Positions 33,139-43,818 are shown, counted from the first letter of the stretch. The stretch: 64,000 nt of DNA from Acinetobacter apis (GCF_900197575.1 NZ_FZLN01000001.1:1054001-1118000), one strand, 5' to 3'. Notes: generated from the letters alone by a model not told the origin. Program-made: numbers and translations.

Positions 33139-36100
33139 ATGAATGCACAGCAACACAATGTATTACTTCGCCCTACTTCTTTTGAAGATATTACCCCACT
33201 TCCAAAGAAGACGTCTTTAGAACAAGCCATCAATGCAAAATGGCGTGCTCAAGAGACAGCCACTGTTGAAAGTTTATTGCAATTTACTGATATATCAAAC
33301 GAATTAGATCAAAAAATCTATCAGTTGGCGTTTGATCTTTCACAGCATTTGCGTGAAAACAACAAAGCTTCGGGTAAAGCAGGTATTGTACAAGGTTTAT
33401 TACAAGAATTTTCTTTATCTTCTCAAGAGGGTATTGCCCTCATGTGTTTGGCTGAAGCATTGCTTCGTATCCCTGACAAAGCAACGCGTGATCAATTGAT
33501 TCGTGACAAAATTGGTCAAGGTAATTGGAAAGAACACATCGGTCAAAGTGGCTTAGTCTTTGTGAATGCAGCAGCTTGGGGCTTAATGCTGACAGGTAAA
33601 ATTGTCACACCGCAAACAGGCAAAAGCATGTCAAGCATCTTGACATCTATCCTTGCGCGTAGTGGTCAAGGCATCATCCGTAAAGCGGTTGATGTGGCCA
33701 TGCGTATGATGGGTGAGCAATTTGTGACAGGTGAAACCATTCAAAGTGCACTAACAAAATCAAAAGCGCTTGAAAACGAAGGTTTCTTATATTCATATGA
33801 CATGCTCGGTGAAGCTGCCTTAACAGATCATGATGCTGATCGTTATATGAAAGACTATGTCAATGCAATCCATGCCATTGGTCAATCATCAAAAAATAAA
33901 GGCGTATACGATAGCGCAGGCATTTCAATTAAACTCTCTGCGCTACATCCACGTTATCAGCGTGCACAAATTGAACGTGTACATGCTGAACTGTATCCAA
34001 AAATTCTTGAGCTTGCATTATTGGCTCAAAAATATGATATCGGCTTAAATATTGATGCTGAAGAAAGTGAACGCTTAGAAATGTCACTTGAGCTATTAGA
34101 ACGCTTATGTTTTGAACCTCAGCTCAAAGGATGGAATGGTGTTGGCTTTGTCATTCAAGCCTATCAAAAACGCTGTTTTGAATTGGTCGATTATTTAGTT
34201 GATCTTGGCACACGTAGTGAAAAGCGTTTAATGATTCGCTTGGTCAAAGGTGCGTATTGGGACAGCGAAATCAAAAAAGCGCAAGTTGAAGGTTTAAATG
34301 ACTATCCTGTATTTACACGTAAAGTGTATACCGACTTGTCATATATTGCTTGTGCAAAAAAACTTCTTGCTGCACCCAAGCAAATCTATCCGCAGTTTGC
34401 AACACACAATGCACAAACCTTAGCAACCATTTATGAACTTGGCGGTGCTGATGCATATACCAAGCATCAATATGAGTTTCAATGTTTGCATGGTATGGGT
34501 GAGCCACTGTATAAAAAAGTAGTACGTCAATTCGGTATTCCGTGCCGTATTTATGCACCTGTGGGCAACCATGAAACTTTACTTGCTTACTTGGTTCGTC
34601 GTTTGTTAGAAAATGGAGCAAATACATCATTTGTGAACCGTATTTCAGACAAAGCCATCCAAATTGATGAATTAATTCGCTCACCAATTGCAGAAATTCG
34701 TGAGTTGGCAGAGAAAGAACATGGTATTGGTCAAAAGCACCCTGCTATTCCATTGCCTCAAGATTTATATGGCACAGGACGTACCAACTCAGTTGGATTT
34801 GACTTGGCCAATGACACACGTTTATCTGAGTTAAATGAAATATCGAAACAGTATCATGAACATCAATGGGTTAGCACACCATTAATTGCCAATCATACTG
34901 AACTTGCTGAGCACACAAAGCAAGCTGTGACCAACCCTGCACAACATCAAGATATTGTTGGTCATGTGATTGAAAGCTCAGAACAAGATGTTGAGCTGGC
35001 ATTACAACAGGCTGAAGCCGCACAGCATGCATGGGCAACCACCCCAATTGCAACGCGTGCTCAGGCTTTAGAGACCGCAGCCAATCATATGGAAAGCCGT
35101 TTGCTTGAGCTTTTGGTGTTGTTGTGCCGCGAAAGTGGTAAGACTTATGCCAATGCGATTGCTGAAGTGAGAGAAGCTGTTGATTTCTTACGCTACTATG
35201 CCAAACAAGTCCGATCACTAGACCCTGCTCAGCCAACTCAACCTTTGGGTACGGTACTGTGTATTAGTCCATGGAACTTCCCATTGGCTATTTTTACCGG
35301 TCAAGTGGCTGCTGCACTGGTCATGGGTAACTGTGTTATTGCCAAACCTGCAGAACAAACCCCATTGGTGGCATATGAAGCCATTCAAATGTTACATGCC
35401 GCAGGTATCCCTGAAAATGCATTACAGTTCTTACCTGGTGATGGTGCAACAGTTGGTGCAAAACTCAGTGCAGATGCACGTATCCATGGCATTATGTTTA
35501 CAGGCTCAACTGAAGTGGCAAAAATTTTGCAAAAAACTGTGGCTAAACGTGTGACACCACATGGTCAGCCTGTCACACTCATTGCTGAAACTGGCGGTCA
35601 AAATGCCATGATTGTGGACTCATCTGCACTCACAGAGCAAGTGGTGTTAGATACAGTAAGCTCTGCATTTGACAGTGCAGGACAACGCTGCTCTGCCTTA
35701 CGTATTTTATGTTTGCAAGAAGATTCAGCACAACCTGTATTAACCATGTTAAAAGGTGCCATGCGAGAGCTTCGCCTCGGTAACCCACACTTTTTAAATA
35801 CCGATGTAGGTCCTGTAATTGATCTTGAAGCACAGCAAACCATTCAACGTCATATTGACAAAATGAAAGGCAAAGGCTATGCCGTACATCAGCATACACC
35901 TGCAAACCAAGATCAAGTCTTTCAAGACGGTACATTTATTGCCCCAACCTTGATTGAACTACCACACCTTGATGACTTAGAGCGTGAAGTATTTGGTCCT
36001 GTGTTGCATGTCATCACCTATAAACAGCACCAACTTGATCAACTCATTCAGCAAATTAATGATAAAGGCTATGGTTTAACCATGGGCATTCATACGCGGA

Positions 36101-36873
36101 TTGATGAGACCATTCAGAAAGTGATTCAACAGTCTGAAGTTGGCAATTTATATGTGAACCGTAACATTGTTGGTGCTGTGGTTGGTGTACAACCATTTGG
36201 TGGAGAAGGCTTGTCTGGAACAGGACCTAAAGCTGGCGGACCATTATATGTTCACCGTTTGGCCGAAGCAAATTCATTTCAGCATACTGAAACGCCATTT
36301 GCCGTGAAACAACAAATCACTGCAGCGCCATCACATTATTTTGAGCACTTTAATGTGTTTAAAGCATGGGTGAAAGACACCTTCTCTGACCTTGATGTGT
36401 CAAAGCACCAACCATTTATGGTCGGTCAAACTTATGAACTACAAGGTCCAACAGGTGAAAGCAATCAATACACCATGCAACCTAGACACCGTGTATTAAG
36501 CCTTGCACATACAGAGCAAGAATATATCGATCAACTGTTGGCGATTTTCTCTGTGAATGCGCGTCCTGTTATCAAAAAAGGATCTGCATTTTTTGAGAAA
36601 TATTTAAATCAAATGCCAACTGTCATCAAGCAACATATTGAAATGATCGATCAATTAGATCATGCAGGATTTGATGCTGTATTACATCATGGTTCGACAG
36701 AACAACTGCTGGCGCTACAACATGAAATTGCATTGCATCAAGGTGCGATTGTTTCTATCCATCAGCTGGCACCACACAGCCGCGATATTCCAATCGAACG
36801 CTTGGTCATTGAACATGCAGTAAGCATCAACACCACAGCAGCAGGTGGTAATGCAAGCTTAATGACCATGTAA
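33139..36873 (+). CDS. putA: Bifunctional proline dehydrogenase / P5C dehydrogenase
   Basis: This 1244-residue protein oxidises proline to glutamate. The FAD-dependent proline dehydrogenase barrel spans about residues 180-530 (with RLVKGAYWDSEIK), and the NAD-dependent aldehyde dehydrogenase about 600-1080. In the latter, Glu817 and Cys851 are the catalytic pair, 34 residues apart as expected. A C-terminal domain follows. The N-terminal ribbon-helix-helix of enteric PutA is absent, so this PutA should not repress its own gene. A hairpin terminator follows at 36906. Confidence 0.97.
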   Translation: MNAQQHNVLLRPTSFEDITPLPKKTSLEQAINAKWRAQETATVESLLQFTDISNELDQKIYQLAFDLSQHLRENNKASGKAGIVQGLLQEFSLSSQEGIALMCLAEALLRIPDKATRDQLIRDKIGQGNWKEHIGQSGLVFVNAAAWGLMLTGKIVTPQTGKSMSSILTSILARSGQGIIRKAVDVAMRMMGEQFVTGETIQSALTKSKALENEGFLYSYDMLGEAALTDHDADRYMKDYVNAIHAIGQSSKNKGVYDSAGISIKLSALHPRYQRAQIERVHAELYPKILELALLAQKYDIGLNIDAEESERLEMSLELLERLCFEPQLKGWNGVGFVIQAYQKRCFELVDYLVDLGTRSEKRLMIRLVKGAYWDSEIKKAQVEGLNDYPVFTRKVYTDLSYIACAKKLLAAPKQIYPQFATHNAQTLATIYELGGADAYTKHQYEFQCLHGMGEPLYKKVVRQFGIPCRIYAPVGNHETLLAYLVRRLLENGANTSFVNRISDKAIQIDELIRSPIAEIRELAEKEHGIGQKHPAIPLPQDLYGTGRTNSVGFDLANDTRLSELNEISKQYHEHQWVSTPLIANHTELAEHTKQAVTNPAQHQDIVGHVIESSEQDVELALQQAEAAQHAWATTPIATRAQALETAANHMESRLLELLVLLCRESGKTYANAIAEVREAVDFLRYYAKQVRSLDPAQPTQPLGTVLCISPWNFPLAIFTGQVAAALVMGNCVIAKPAEQTPLVAYEAIQMLHAAGIPENALQFLPGDGATVGAKLSADARIHGIMFTGSTEVAKILQKTVAKRVTPHGQPVTLIAETGGQNAMIVDSSALTEQVVLDTVSSAFDSAGQRCSALRILCLQEDSAQPVLTMLKGAMRELRLGNPHFLNTDVGPVIDLEAQQTIQRHIDKMKGKGYAVHQHTPANQDQVFQDGTFIAPTLIELPHLDDLEREVFGPVLHVITYKQHQLDQLIQQINDKGYGLTMGIHTRIDETIQKVIQQSEVGNLYVNRNIVGAVVGVQPFGGEGLSGTGPKAGGPLYVHRLAEANSFQHTETPFAVKQQITAAPSHYFEHFNVFKAWVKDTFSDLDVSKHQPFMVGQTYELQGPTGESNQYTMQPRHRVLSLAHTEQEYIDQLLAIFSVNARPVIKKGSAFFEKYLNQMPTVIKQHIEMIDQLDHAGFDAVLHHGSTEQLLALQHEIALHQGAIVSIHQLAPHSRDIPIERLVIEHAVSINTTAAGGNASLMTM

Positions 36874-36905
36874 AACTTAATATGGTCTGATCAGATCCAT
36901 TTTTT

Positions 36906-36940
36906 CAACGCCCCTGAACTAGGTTTCAGGGGCGTTGTTT
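36906..36940 (+). terminator. Intrinsic terminator after putA
   Basis: A 13-base GC-rich stem (CAACGCCCCTGAA with its complement) encloses a six-base loop, followed by TTTGTT. It begins 33 bases after the putA stop codon. Confidence 0.88.
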
Positions 36941-36976
36941 GTTAAGATGGCCGCTTCTATTTTTTAGCGTGTGATC

Positions 36977-38071
36977 ATGAGCCTTATGTCATCTGCCTAT
37001 CAGCATCAATTGCAAGAAAAAATTGAGCGCATCACCACTCAATTTCAAGCGTTCAAGCCACCTCAACTTGAAGTTTTTGAATCGCCTGAACAGCACTTTC
37101 GCATGCGTGCAGAATTTAGAATTTGGCATACCGATGATGATGTGTTTTATGCCATGTTTGAACGCGATGAAAGTGGAAAAAACAAACAAGTCGTGCGCGT
37201 AGATACGTTTCCAATTGCATCAGCACAAATCAATCAGCTCATGCCTGTCTTGCTTGATGCACTTAAACAAGATTCACGCCTGCATCACCGCTTATTTGAA
37301 ATTGACTTTTTAGGCACTTTAAACGGTGAAATGTTAGTCAGTCTGATTTATCACCGCCGTTTAGATGAGACATGGCAACAGTTGGCTCAAGCACTTGCAG
37401 CACAGCTTAATATTAAAATTATTGGACGAAGTCGTGGACAAAAATTGGTGTTAAGTGATGACTTTGTGATTGAAACATTTCAAGTTCAAGGACAAACGTA
37501 CCGCTATAAGCAAATTGAAAATGGATTCACCCAACCGAATGCTATCATTTGTGAAAAAATGCTCAATTGGGCAGCACGTGTTGCTGAAGACTGTCAAGGT
37601 GACTTATTAGAACTTTATTGTGGTAATGGCAATTTTACCCTGCCTCTTGCCAAACACTTTAAACGTGTCTTGGCCACAGAGCTTGCTAAATCTTCTGTTT
37701 ATGCTGCTGAATGGAACATTGCCACCAACCAAATTAACAATATTGAAATTGCACGTTTAGCTGCTGAAGAATTTACAGAAGCATATCGTGGAGAGCGTGA
37801 ATTTAGACGCTTGCAAGAAGCCAATATTGATTTAAGCAGCTATGATTTCGGTACTGTTTTTGTTGACCCACCCCGTGCTGGGATTGATGATCAGACCCTT
37901 GCACTATTACAGTCATTTAAGCATATTATTTATATCTCATGTAATCCTGATACCCTTGCTGACAACTTAAATACGCTCACCCAAACACATCAAATTAAAC
38001 GCTTTGCTTTATTTGACCAATTTCCATATAGCCATCATGTAGAAAGCGCGGTGCTATTAGAGAAAATATAA
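36977..38071 (+). CDS. trmA: tRNA (uracil-5-)-methyltransferase
   Basis: This 364-residue SAM-dependent enzyme methylates U54 of tRNA. Motifs [10 protein letters not shown] near the N-terminus, [16 protein letters not shown] (SAM site), FVDPPRAG and [14 protein letters not shown] (with the catalytic Cys) are all diagnostic. A GTG at 36971 and an ATG at 36986 are alternative starts; ATG 36977 is a compromise that matches the family length. It follows the putA terminator. Confidence 0.95.
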   Translation: MSLMSSAYQHQLQEKIERITTQFQAFKPPQLEVFESPEQHFRMRAEFRIWHTDDDVFYAMFERDESGKNKQVVRVDTFPIASAQINQLMPVLLDALKQDSRLHHRLFEIDFLGTLNGEMLVSLIYHRRLDETWQQLAQALAAQLNIKIIGRSRGQKLVLSDDFVIETFQVQGQTYRYKQIENGFTQPNAIICEKMLNWAARVAEDCQGDLLELYCGNGNFTLPLAKHFKRVLATELAKSSVYAAEWNIATNQINNIEIARLAAEEFTEAYRGEREFRRLQEANIDLSSYDFGTVFVDPPRAGIDDQTLALLQSFKHIIYISCNPDTLADNLNTLTQTHQIKRFALFDQFPYSHHVESAVLLEKI

Positions 38072-38401
38072 GCCTATACGGTGGTCAATGATTCCTCAAT
38101 TGCCTTGACCACCTCATTACTCATGTCAGCATTATATCTATTTTTCTGATGTAGAATTTGACTTAAAATGAGTAAAATTGCTGAACAAATCGGTTATTTA
38201 TTTTTAGCCAAAAAAAGTGTTTCAAAATATTTAATTGGAATTACATTTTATTCATAAATAATTCAATATCTTCACGCGAGGTATACAATACTGTCCACTT
38301 CAAACTATATTTTTATACATCTGTATAGAATAAAACAAGGCTTGTTTTTTTGATGTTTTAATTTATATTGCAACTTATGTTAGGTCGCAAAGAAAGCTCT
38401 T
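38072..38401. other. Intergenic region after trmA
   Basis: A hairpin with nine-base arms GGTGGTCAA (38080-38088) and TTGACCACC (38105-38113) lies just after trmA and may end its transcript, although no T-run follows. The rest is AT-rich and should hold the promoter of the small gene at 38402. No other gene was seen. Confidence 0.4.
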
Positions 38402-38626
38402 ATGAGTATCTGGCAAAAATTATTTAGTACCCGTGAAATCCAAAATTTTGATAAAAACCACACCGCATGTGTGACGAATGACTGCTTACGCAAAAGCAAT
38501 GAACAGCTCATTCAAACACTCAAGGCAACACGAGATGCATGTGTCTTGAAAGGCATCAAACGCGTGTTGATGTCGCGAGGATATAGTAAAAAAGAATTAG
38601 ACTCGATCCAACACAGTATACAGTAA
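38402..38626 (+). CDS. Small hypothetical protein (74 residues)
   Basis: This soluble, basic 74-residue protein has two cysteines near residues 23 and 28 and one near 47, with mostly helical-looking sequence. There is no signal peptide or membrane span. It stands alone between trmA and prmA and is followed by a clear terminator, which supports it being a gene. The ribosome binding site is weak. No family recognised. Confidence 0.6.
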   Translation: MSIWQKLFSTREIQNFDKNHTACVTNDCLRKSNEQLIQTLKATRDACVLKGIKRVLMSRGYSKKELDSIQHSIQ

Positions 38627-38631
38627 TCTTC

Positions 38632-38662
38632 AAAAGGCCATCTTCGGATGGTCTTTTCTTTT
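38632..38662 (+). terminator. TTCG-loop terminator after the 74-residue gene
   Basis: An 11-base stem starting AAAAGGCCATC closes on a TTCG loop and runs into CTTTTCTTTTTT. It starts 6 bases after the stop codon. Confidence 0.9.
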
Positions 38663-38730
38663 TTGCCCTTTCCCTATTGCTTTGAATTTCGTTACACTAT
38701 CCCCTGAAACACAATCATTAGGATATTGAC

Positions 38731-39636
38731 GTGAAGTGGCTACAAATTCATATTACTGTTGACCAACCCTTGGTTGAGCAAACTGAACAATTGCTACTGT
38801 CATTGGGCGCAGTGAGTGTCACATTAGATGATGCAGAAGATCAAGCTTTGCTTGAACCACTTCCTGGTGAAACACCGCTTTGGAACAAAGTGATTGTCAC
38901 AGGGATCTATCAAAATACTGAAGATGACCCGATTAACACCCATGCATTAATCGCATTTGCTACATCTCAACTGCCAGATTCAACCCCAATCACCCATGAT
39001 GAATTAGAAGACCAAGTGTGGGAACGCAGTTGGATGGATTATTATGAGCCAATCCAAATTACAGACACCTTTTGGGTGGTGCCAGAATGGCTTGAACCCC
39101 CTAATGCTCAGGCCGTCAATTTAAAGCTTGATCCAGGCTTGGCTTTTGGTACAGGTAATCATGCGAGTACATTCTTATGTTTAGAATGGCTCGGTCAAAC
39201 TGATTTAACAGATAAAGTGGTGATTGATTACGGCTGTGGTTCAGGCATTTTAGGTGTTGCTGCATTGTTGCTTGGTGCGAAATATGTTTATGCCACAGAT
39301 ATTGACCCACAAGCTGTGCTTGCCACACAGCAAAATGCAGAATTAAACGGCGTGTTAGACCGCTTATTTGTCGGATTACCTGAAGAATTCAACCAAGTCT
39401 TTAAGCCAAAACAAGCCGATGTATTGGTCGCGAACATTCTTGCAGGGCCGCTCATGTCATTGGTTGAAGAATTTAGCCAATTAACGCGCCCTCATGCGGC
39501 ATTTGCATTAGCAGGTATTATTGAAGAACAAGTTGATGATGTTGCAGCAGCATATACTAATTATTTTCATGTAACTGATCGTGCAAAACGAGAAGATACA
39601 TGGTTCCGTTTATCAGGAACCCGCCAAGGCGAATAA
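38731..39636 (+). CDS. prmA: Ribosomal protein L11 methyltransferase
   Basis: This 301-residue SAM-dependent enzyme trimethylates ribosomal protein L11. The N-terminal substrate-binding domain includes [14 protein letters not shown]. The catalytic domain has the SAM motif [14 protein letters not shown] and the [11 protein letters not shown] segment. The start is GTG, with AGGA 7 bases upstream, and the sequence from this residue fits the family N-terminus. The zinc-ribbon gene follows after 6 bases. Confidence 0.95.
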   Translation: MKWLQIHITVDQPLVEQTEQLLLSLGAVSVTLDDAEDQALLEPLPGETPLWNKVIVTGIYQNTEDDPINTHALIAFATSQLPDSTPITHDELEDQVWERSWMDYYEPIQITDTFWVVPEWLEPPNAQAVNLKLDPGLAFGTGNHASTFLCLEWLGQTDLTDKVVIDYGCGSGILGVAALLLGAKYVYATDIDPQAVLATQQNAELNGVLDRLFVGLPEEFNQVFKPKQADVLVANILAGPLMSLVEEFSQLTRPHAAFALAGIIEEQVDDVAAAYTNYFHVTDRAKREDTWFRLSGTRQGE

Positions 39637-39642
39637 ATCATT

Positions 39643-40113
39643 ATGCAAAGCATTAAAACAGCCTGTCCACATTGCCAAAAGCGATATACAGTCTCTGTGT
39701 TAAAGCTCAGAGTCGCACAAGGTCATGTCACCTGTGCGACTTGCCATCATGTATTTAATGCATATCGGCAAATGTTAAGTAGCAATATTAAAAACCATAT
39801 TGCAATCGAAACTGCGCCTCCAACGCGGTTAACCCATCCTGTTCTTTCCAACCACGAAGCACTGCAAATTTTTGAGACAAAAACCAAATCGTCAAATATC
39901 GATTTACAAACCTATTTAAACACCATTCAAACTTTTCAGCTTAATGCCATTAAACCATCTAATGGTCCATTGCCTCATTTACTATTTAAAGATACTGACA
40001 AATCGAATGCGCAGCTTTATTGGATTTTTATCTTTTTATGCATCTGTTTTGCGCTAACCGTATTACCCTTATTTTATTATGCAATTATTCATAGCACATG
40101 GACGCTCTTTTAA
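39643..40113 (+). CDS. Zinc-ribbon (MJ0042-type) membrane protein, DUF3426-like
   Basis: This 156-residue protein opens with a zinc ribbon: CPHC at residues 8-11 and CATC at about 31-34. This is the MJ0042-type finger found at the start of DUF3426 proteins, which often follow prmA. A linker follows, then one hydrophobic span at about residues 125-150. It is shorter than typical DUF3426 proteins, with almost no domain after the span. It lies 6 bases after prmA and is probably co-transcribed. Function unknown. Confidence 0.7.
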   Translation: MQSIKTACPHCQKRYTVSVLKLRVAQGHVTCATCHHVFNAYRQMLSSNIKNHIAIETAPPTRLTHPVLSNHEALQIFETKTKSSNIDLQTYLNTIQTFQLNAIKPSNGPLPHLLFKDTDKSNAQLYWIFIFLCICFALTVLPLFYYAIIHSTWTLF

Positions 40114-40199
40114 TCAAAAAGAATCATTAAAAGATATTAAACACATTATTAAATAAAAATGTATTATGTTTATCATAAATATATGCCATTTTACCCTTT

Positions 40200-41225
40200 A
40201 TGCCACATTTTAGCCGTCGACTAATATTTTGGATCACCTGCATGGTCATGCTGGGTGGTTTAATATATAGCCGTTTAGCTTTTTTTGAGTTACCACAGAA
40301 TCAACAACATACCATTCATTTTCGACATCATTCTGATGTTTTAGAAGGTACTTTACTCTTACCAGAAGGCACGTCATCACCACCTGTGGCAATTCTTGTC
40401 CATGGAGATGGCGCTCAAGATCGTTGGTCTAATGGCGGCTATGCTCTACTGAGTCAATTTTTAGTATCTAAAGGCATAGCTGTATTCTCTTGGGATAAGC
40501 CTGGAATACAGGCAAGCCAAGGCAATTGGCTTGCACAACGTATGTCAGACCGTGCAGCAGAGGCGGCAGAAGCTGCCCGTGCAGTGAAAATGCATCCTGC
40601 CTTGGCAAAGAGCAGAATCGGTTTTTTAGGATTTTCTCAAGCGGGTTGGGTTATTCCTCAAGCCAGCCAACTTGTGCATACTGATTTTATTATTCTGATT
40701 GGCGCAGCAATTAATTGGCGTAAACAAGGTATATATTATACTGGACAGCGATTAAAAGCCGAAGGCTGGTCTGATTCGGCAATAACCCATGCACAGCAAG
40801 ATGAAGCTTTAAAATTTGATACCACATTTACAACAAAAAGCAGTGCTCTACCCTGCCAATCAATCTGCACGCGTGATGATTTTGAGCGTATAAATGCGTT
40901 ATCAGATGCAAAAGTGGATATTATGCAGGTTCAATCGCCAACATTACTTTTAATGGGCGCAGATGATTTAAATGTTAATGCAGTAGAAAGTGTTGCTACA
41001 TGGCAAAATATGCTTCCTGCACAAACACCACGTTGCATCTATCAAGTACCACATGCAACACATGGGTTATTAAAAAGCGAATGGTTCAATTATCAACTCA
41101 TCGCAGAATGGCCAATATGGAAACAAGGCGTATACCTCATGATGGCAAGATCAGCTTACGCACCAAGCACCCTTGATCAGCTTGCTGATTGGATCTTAAA
41201 ACAAAAATGTGACATTAAAACCTGA
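40200..41225 (+). CDS. Alpha/beta-hydrolase with N-terminal membrane anchor
   Basis: This 341-residue protein has an N-terminal hydrophobic anchor or uncleaved signal at about residues 7-26. The hydrolase fold begins with ILVHGDGAQD, the nucleophile elbow is GFSQAG with Ser as nucleophile, and a late Asp (GADDLN) and His (ATHGLL) complete a plausible triad. The substrate cannot be read from sequence. An esterase or peptidase role facing the periplasm is most likely. No clear ribosome binding site was seen. Confidence 0.78.
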   Translation: MPHFSRRLIFWITCMVMLGGLIYSRLAFFELPQNQQHTIHFRHHSDVLEGTLLLPEGTSSPPVAILVHGDGAQDRWSNGGYALLSQFLVSKGIAVFSWDKPGIQASQGNWLAQRMSDRAAEAAEAARAVKMHPALAKSRIGFLGFSQAGWVIPQASQLVHTDFIILIGAAINWRKQGIYYTGQRLKAEGWSDSAITHAQQDEALKFDTTFTTKSSALPCQSICTRDDFERINALSDAKVDIMQVQSPTLLLMGADDLNVNAVESVATWQNMLPAQTPRCIYQVPHATHGLLKSEWFNYQLIAEWPIWKQGVYLMMARSAYAPSTLDQLADWILKQKCDIKT

Positions 41226-41828
41226 TATTGTGTCAGTTGAATTAAATAGAATCTCGATAAAAGGCAGTCGATGCTTTATTTCCTCATATCATTGCCAATT
41301 CAACCTGTAATTCGCTTTCAAATGGACGCTTAAAAGAGGTATTTACCCTTTATTTATAGGCCATCAAGACAGCACATCAATTGTTAACTTATGTAAATTT
41401 ACTATAAAATCAACACTTGAAATTCATTGACAAGGTACTTAAATCTAAAAAAATTATAAGTTGGATATTTTTATCTAAAAAAACGATTAAATTAACAAAA
41501 AAACTGCATCTATTTTACTCACTTTTTTTGACATGATGTTATTATACGCGCCACCAAAGCTTGACCACTCTACACTCTCATAACGTCCCAGACAATAAAC
41601 TAGCCAATATGCAATAGCTTCTGCTGCGTATACAGCTTTTTTGTTTTTTGAAAAGGTCGCTGTAACAATTTTTAAATATTTGTTATGCTTCTTTTTTGAC
41701 CAATGCGTGTTGAATATGGCAAGCTGTATTGAATTTATAAGAGCAGCATTTCGCATGCTGCCTCTTGACCTTTAAATATAATTACTTCTTCCTCTGGAGT
41801 AATTTTGATTAATTTCGGATTAAAACGC
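41226..41828. other. Long gene-poor region upstream of fis
   Basis: This 600-base AT-rich stretch should carry the fis promoter. The only frame of note is the doubtful one on the - strand at 41487-41756. TTGACA at 41427-41432 resembles a -35 box but has no well-placed -10. No RNA gene was recognised. Confidence 0.4.
41487..41756 (-). CDS. Doubtful hypothetical protein (89 residues)
   Basis: This open frame codes 89 basic residues with an aromatic-rich middle (EAIAYWLVYCLGRYESVEW). AGAGG lies 4 bases before the ATG, closer than ideal. It is divergent from fis and its end runs into a T-rich stretch. No family is recognised. It may be a real small gene, a gene remnant or chance. Confidence 0.25.
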   Translation of the reverse strand: MRNAALINSIQLAIFNTHWSKKKHNKYLKIVTATFSKNKKAVYAAEAIAYWLVYCLGRYESVEWSSFGGAYNNIMSKKVSKIDAVFLLI

Positions 41829-42098
41829 ATGAATAGCAAATCTCCTATTTTTACTGCACAATCTGATGTAGCGCTTCGTATTCACGTGGATCGCGCGGTT
41901 CGTCACTATTTCGCATCTTTGCAAGGTGAACAACCTTCTCAGGTTTATGACATGGTGTTAGCAGAAATGGAGAAACCTCTTTTATCTGTTGTACTAGAGT
42001 ACACACGCGGTAACCAAACACGCGCTGCTGAAATTCTAGGCCTAAATCGCGGTACGTTACGCAAAAAGTTAAAAGCTCACGGACTGATGAGTGAATAA
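41829..42098 (+). CDS. fis: Fis-family DNA-binding protein
   Basis: This 89-residue protein has the Fis C-terminal helix-turn-helix (GNQTRAAEILGLNRGTLRKKLK) and a dimerising N-terminal half. The length is close to enteric Fis (98). The frame extends to a TTG at 41805, but ATG 41829 gives the usual N-terminus; GGAG at 41796-41799 would suit the TTG start better, so the start is not certain. The dusB gene that often precedes fis is absent here. Confidence 0.88.
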   Translation: MNSKSPIFTAQSDVALRIHVDRAVRHYFASLQGEQPSQVYDMVLAEMEKPLLSVVLEYTRGNQTRAAEILGLNRGTLRKKLKAHGLMSE

Positions 42099-42103
42099 AT
42101 GAT

Positions 42104-42135
42104 AAAATGCCCACGTTTTCGTGGGCATTTTTTTT
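42104..42135 (+). terminator. Intrinsic terminator after fis
   Basis: Arms AAAATGCCCACG and CGTGGGCATTTT pair around TTTT, followed by more T residues. It starts 6 bases after the fis stop codon and separates fis from purH. Confidence 0.95.
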
Positions 42136-42168
42136 GCCTTTGTGTTTAACCTTAAGAATAAATCGATC

Positions 42169-43743
42169 ATGACTATCAAGCGTGCTTTAATCTCAGTTTC
42201 TGACAAAACAGGTATTATCGAGTTTGCAAAACAACTTGCAGACTTTGGCATTGAAATTTTATCTACTGGCGGAACATACAAGCTACTTAAAGAAAACAAC
42301 ATCTCTGTCATTGAAGTCTCTGACCACACAGGCTTCCCTGAAATGATGGACGGCCGTGTTAAAACCCTTCACCCCAAAATTCATGGTGGTATTCTAGCCC
42401 GCCGTGGCATCGATGAAGATGTCATGCAAGCGCATCAAATTGCTGCCATTGACTTGGTGGTTGTCAACCTATATCCATTTGCTCAAACTGTCGCAAAGCC
42501 AGATTGTACACTTGAAGATGCGATTGAAAATATTGACATCGGTGGACCAACTATGGTCCGTGCTGCAGCAAAAAACCATGCGTCTGTAGGGATCATTGTC
42601 AATGCATCAGACTATGATGCTGTCATTGATGAAATCAAAACTCAACATAGCCTATCTCATGCAACCCGTTTTGATTTGGCAGTAAAAGCATTTGAACACA
42701 CCGCGCAATACGATGGCATGATTGCCTCTTACCTCGGTGCGCGCGTGGGCAAAGCACAAGATGATGCTGACACGTTCCCAAGAACATTCAACACACAGCT
42801 CATCAAGGCACAGGATTTACGCTACGGCGAAAATCCTCATCAAGCAGCGGCATTTTATGTAGAAGCAACCGCAACAGAAGCATCTGTTGCAACCGCAAAA
42901 CAACTTCAAGGTAAAGAACTTTCATACAACAATATTGCAGATACAGACGCTGCTTTAGAATGTGTAAAGAGTTTTGTAAAACCTGCCTGCGTGATTGTGA
43001 AACATGCCAATCCATGTGGCGTATCTGTATCGACAGATGGCATTCAAACAGCATACAACTTAGCGTATGCAACCGACCCTGAGTCTGCATTTGGTGGCAT
43101 TATTGCTTTCAACCGTGAGCTTGATGTGGACACGGCAAAAAGCATTGTAACGCGCCAATTTGTTGAAGTAATTATTGCACCAAGCATTGCAGATGGTGTA
43201 CTTGATGTCACAGCTGCAAAGAAAAATATTCGTGTACTCACATGTGGCGAATTACCGTCTATTGATGCACTCGCACCACAGCTTGACTATAAACGTGTAA
43301 ATGGCGGCTTACTGATTCAAGACCAAGACTTAGGTATGATTCATGCTGCTGATTTAAAAGTCGTGACCAAACGTGCACCAACAGAAGCTGAAATTGATGA
43401 CCTTATTTTTGCTTGGAAAGTTGCAAAATATGTGAAATCTAATGCCATTGTTTATGCGAAAAACCGTCAAACTATTGGGGTTGGCGCAGGACAAATGAGC
43501 CGTGTCAATTCAGCACGTATTGCAGGCATTAAAGCAGAACATGCAGGTCTGAGTGTTGAAGGTGCTGTTATGGCATCAGATGCATTCTTCCCATTTCGCG
43601 ATGGCATCGACAATGCTGCCAAAGCTGGCATTAAATGCATTATTCAGCCAGGTGGTTCAATGCGCGATGAAGAAGTCATCCAAGCTGCAGATGAAGCTGG
43701 TATTGCAATGGTATTTACTGGCATGCGTCATTTCCGTCACTAA
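42169..43743 (+). CDS. purH: Bifunctional AICAR transformylase / IMP cyclohydrolase
   Basis: This 524-residue enzyme carries out the last two steps of IMP synthesis. The N-terminal cyclohydrolase domain (residues 1 to about 195) starts [12 protein letters not shown]. The transformylase domain includes [18 protein letters not shown] and the C-terminal [10 protein letters not shown]. The frame extends back into the fis terminator at 42121, so ATG 42169 is chosen. purD follows after 75 bases. Confidence 0.97.
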   Translation: MTIKRALISVSDKTGIIEFAKQLADFGIEILSTGGTYKLLKENNISVIEVSDHTGFPEMMDGRVKTLHPKIHGGILARRGIDEDVMQAHQIAAIDLVVVNLYPFAQTVAKPDCTLEDAIENIDIGGPTMVRAAAKNHASVGIIVNASDYDAVIDEIKTQHSLSHATRFDLAVKAFEHTAQYDGMIASYLGARVGKAQDDADTFPRTFNTQLIKAQDLRYGENPHQAAAFYVEATATEASVATAKQLQGKELSYNNIADTDAALECVKSFVKPACVIVKHANPCGVSVSTDGIQTAYNLAYATDPESAFGGIIAFNRELDVDTAKSIVTRQFVEVIIAPSIADGVLDVTAAKKNIRVLTCGELPSIDALAPQLDYKRVNGGLLIQDQDLGMIHAADLKVVTKRAPTEAEIDDLIFAWKVAKYVKSNAIVYAKNRQTIGVGAGQMSRVNSARIAGIKAEHAGLSVEGAVMASDAFFPFRDGIDNAAKAGIKCIIQPGGSMRDEEVIQAADEAGIAMVFTGMRHFRH

Positions 43744-43770
43744 TTCACTATCCTGATACCTTGAATTGAC

Positions 43771-43795
43771 ATGTCTTCATCACGGATGAAGACAT
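43771..43795 (+). terminator. Hairpin between purH and purD
   Basis: A perfect 11-base stem (ATGTCTTCATC and its complement) encloses an ACG loop, followed by CTTTCTAAA. It could be a partial terminator or an RNA-processing or stability element within the pur unit. Confidence 0.5.
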
Positions 43796-43818
43796 CTTTC
43801 TAAATTGGAGAACATTCG

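Noticed and set aside
34313..34687. Antisense frame of 124 codons inside putA
   Set aside because: It lies fully inside a long gene with clear domains; the residues look like antisense translation (rich in Leu, His, Tyr).
42121..42168. N-terminal extension of PurH
   Set aside because: The extra residues are encoded by the fis terminator and have no counterpart in PurH.
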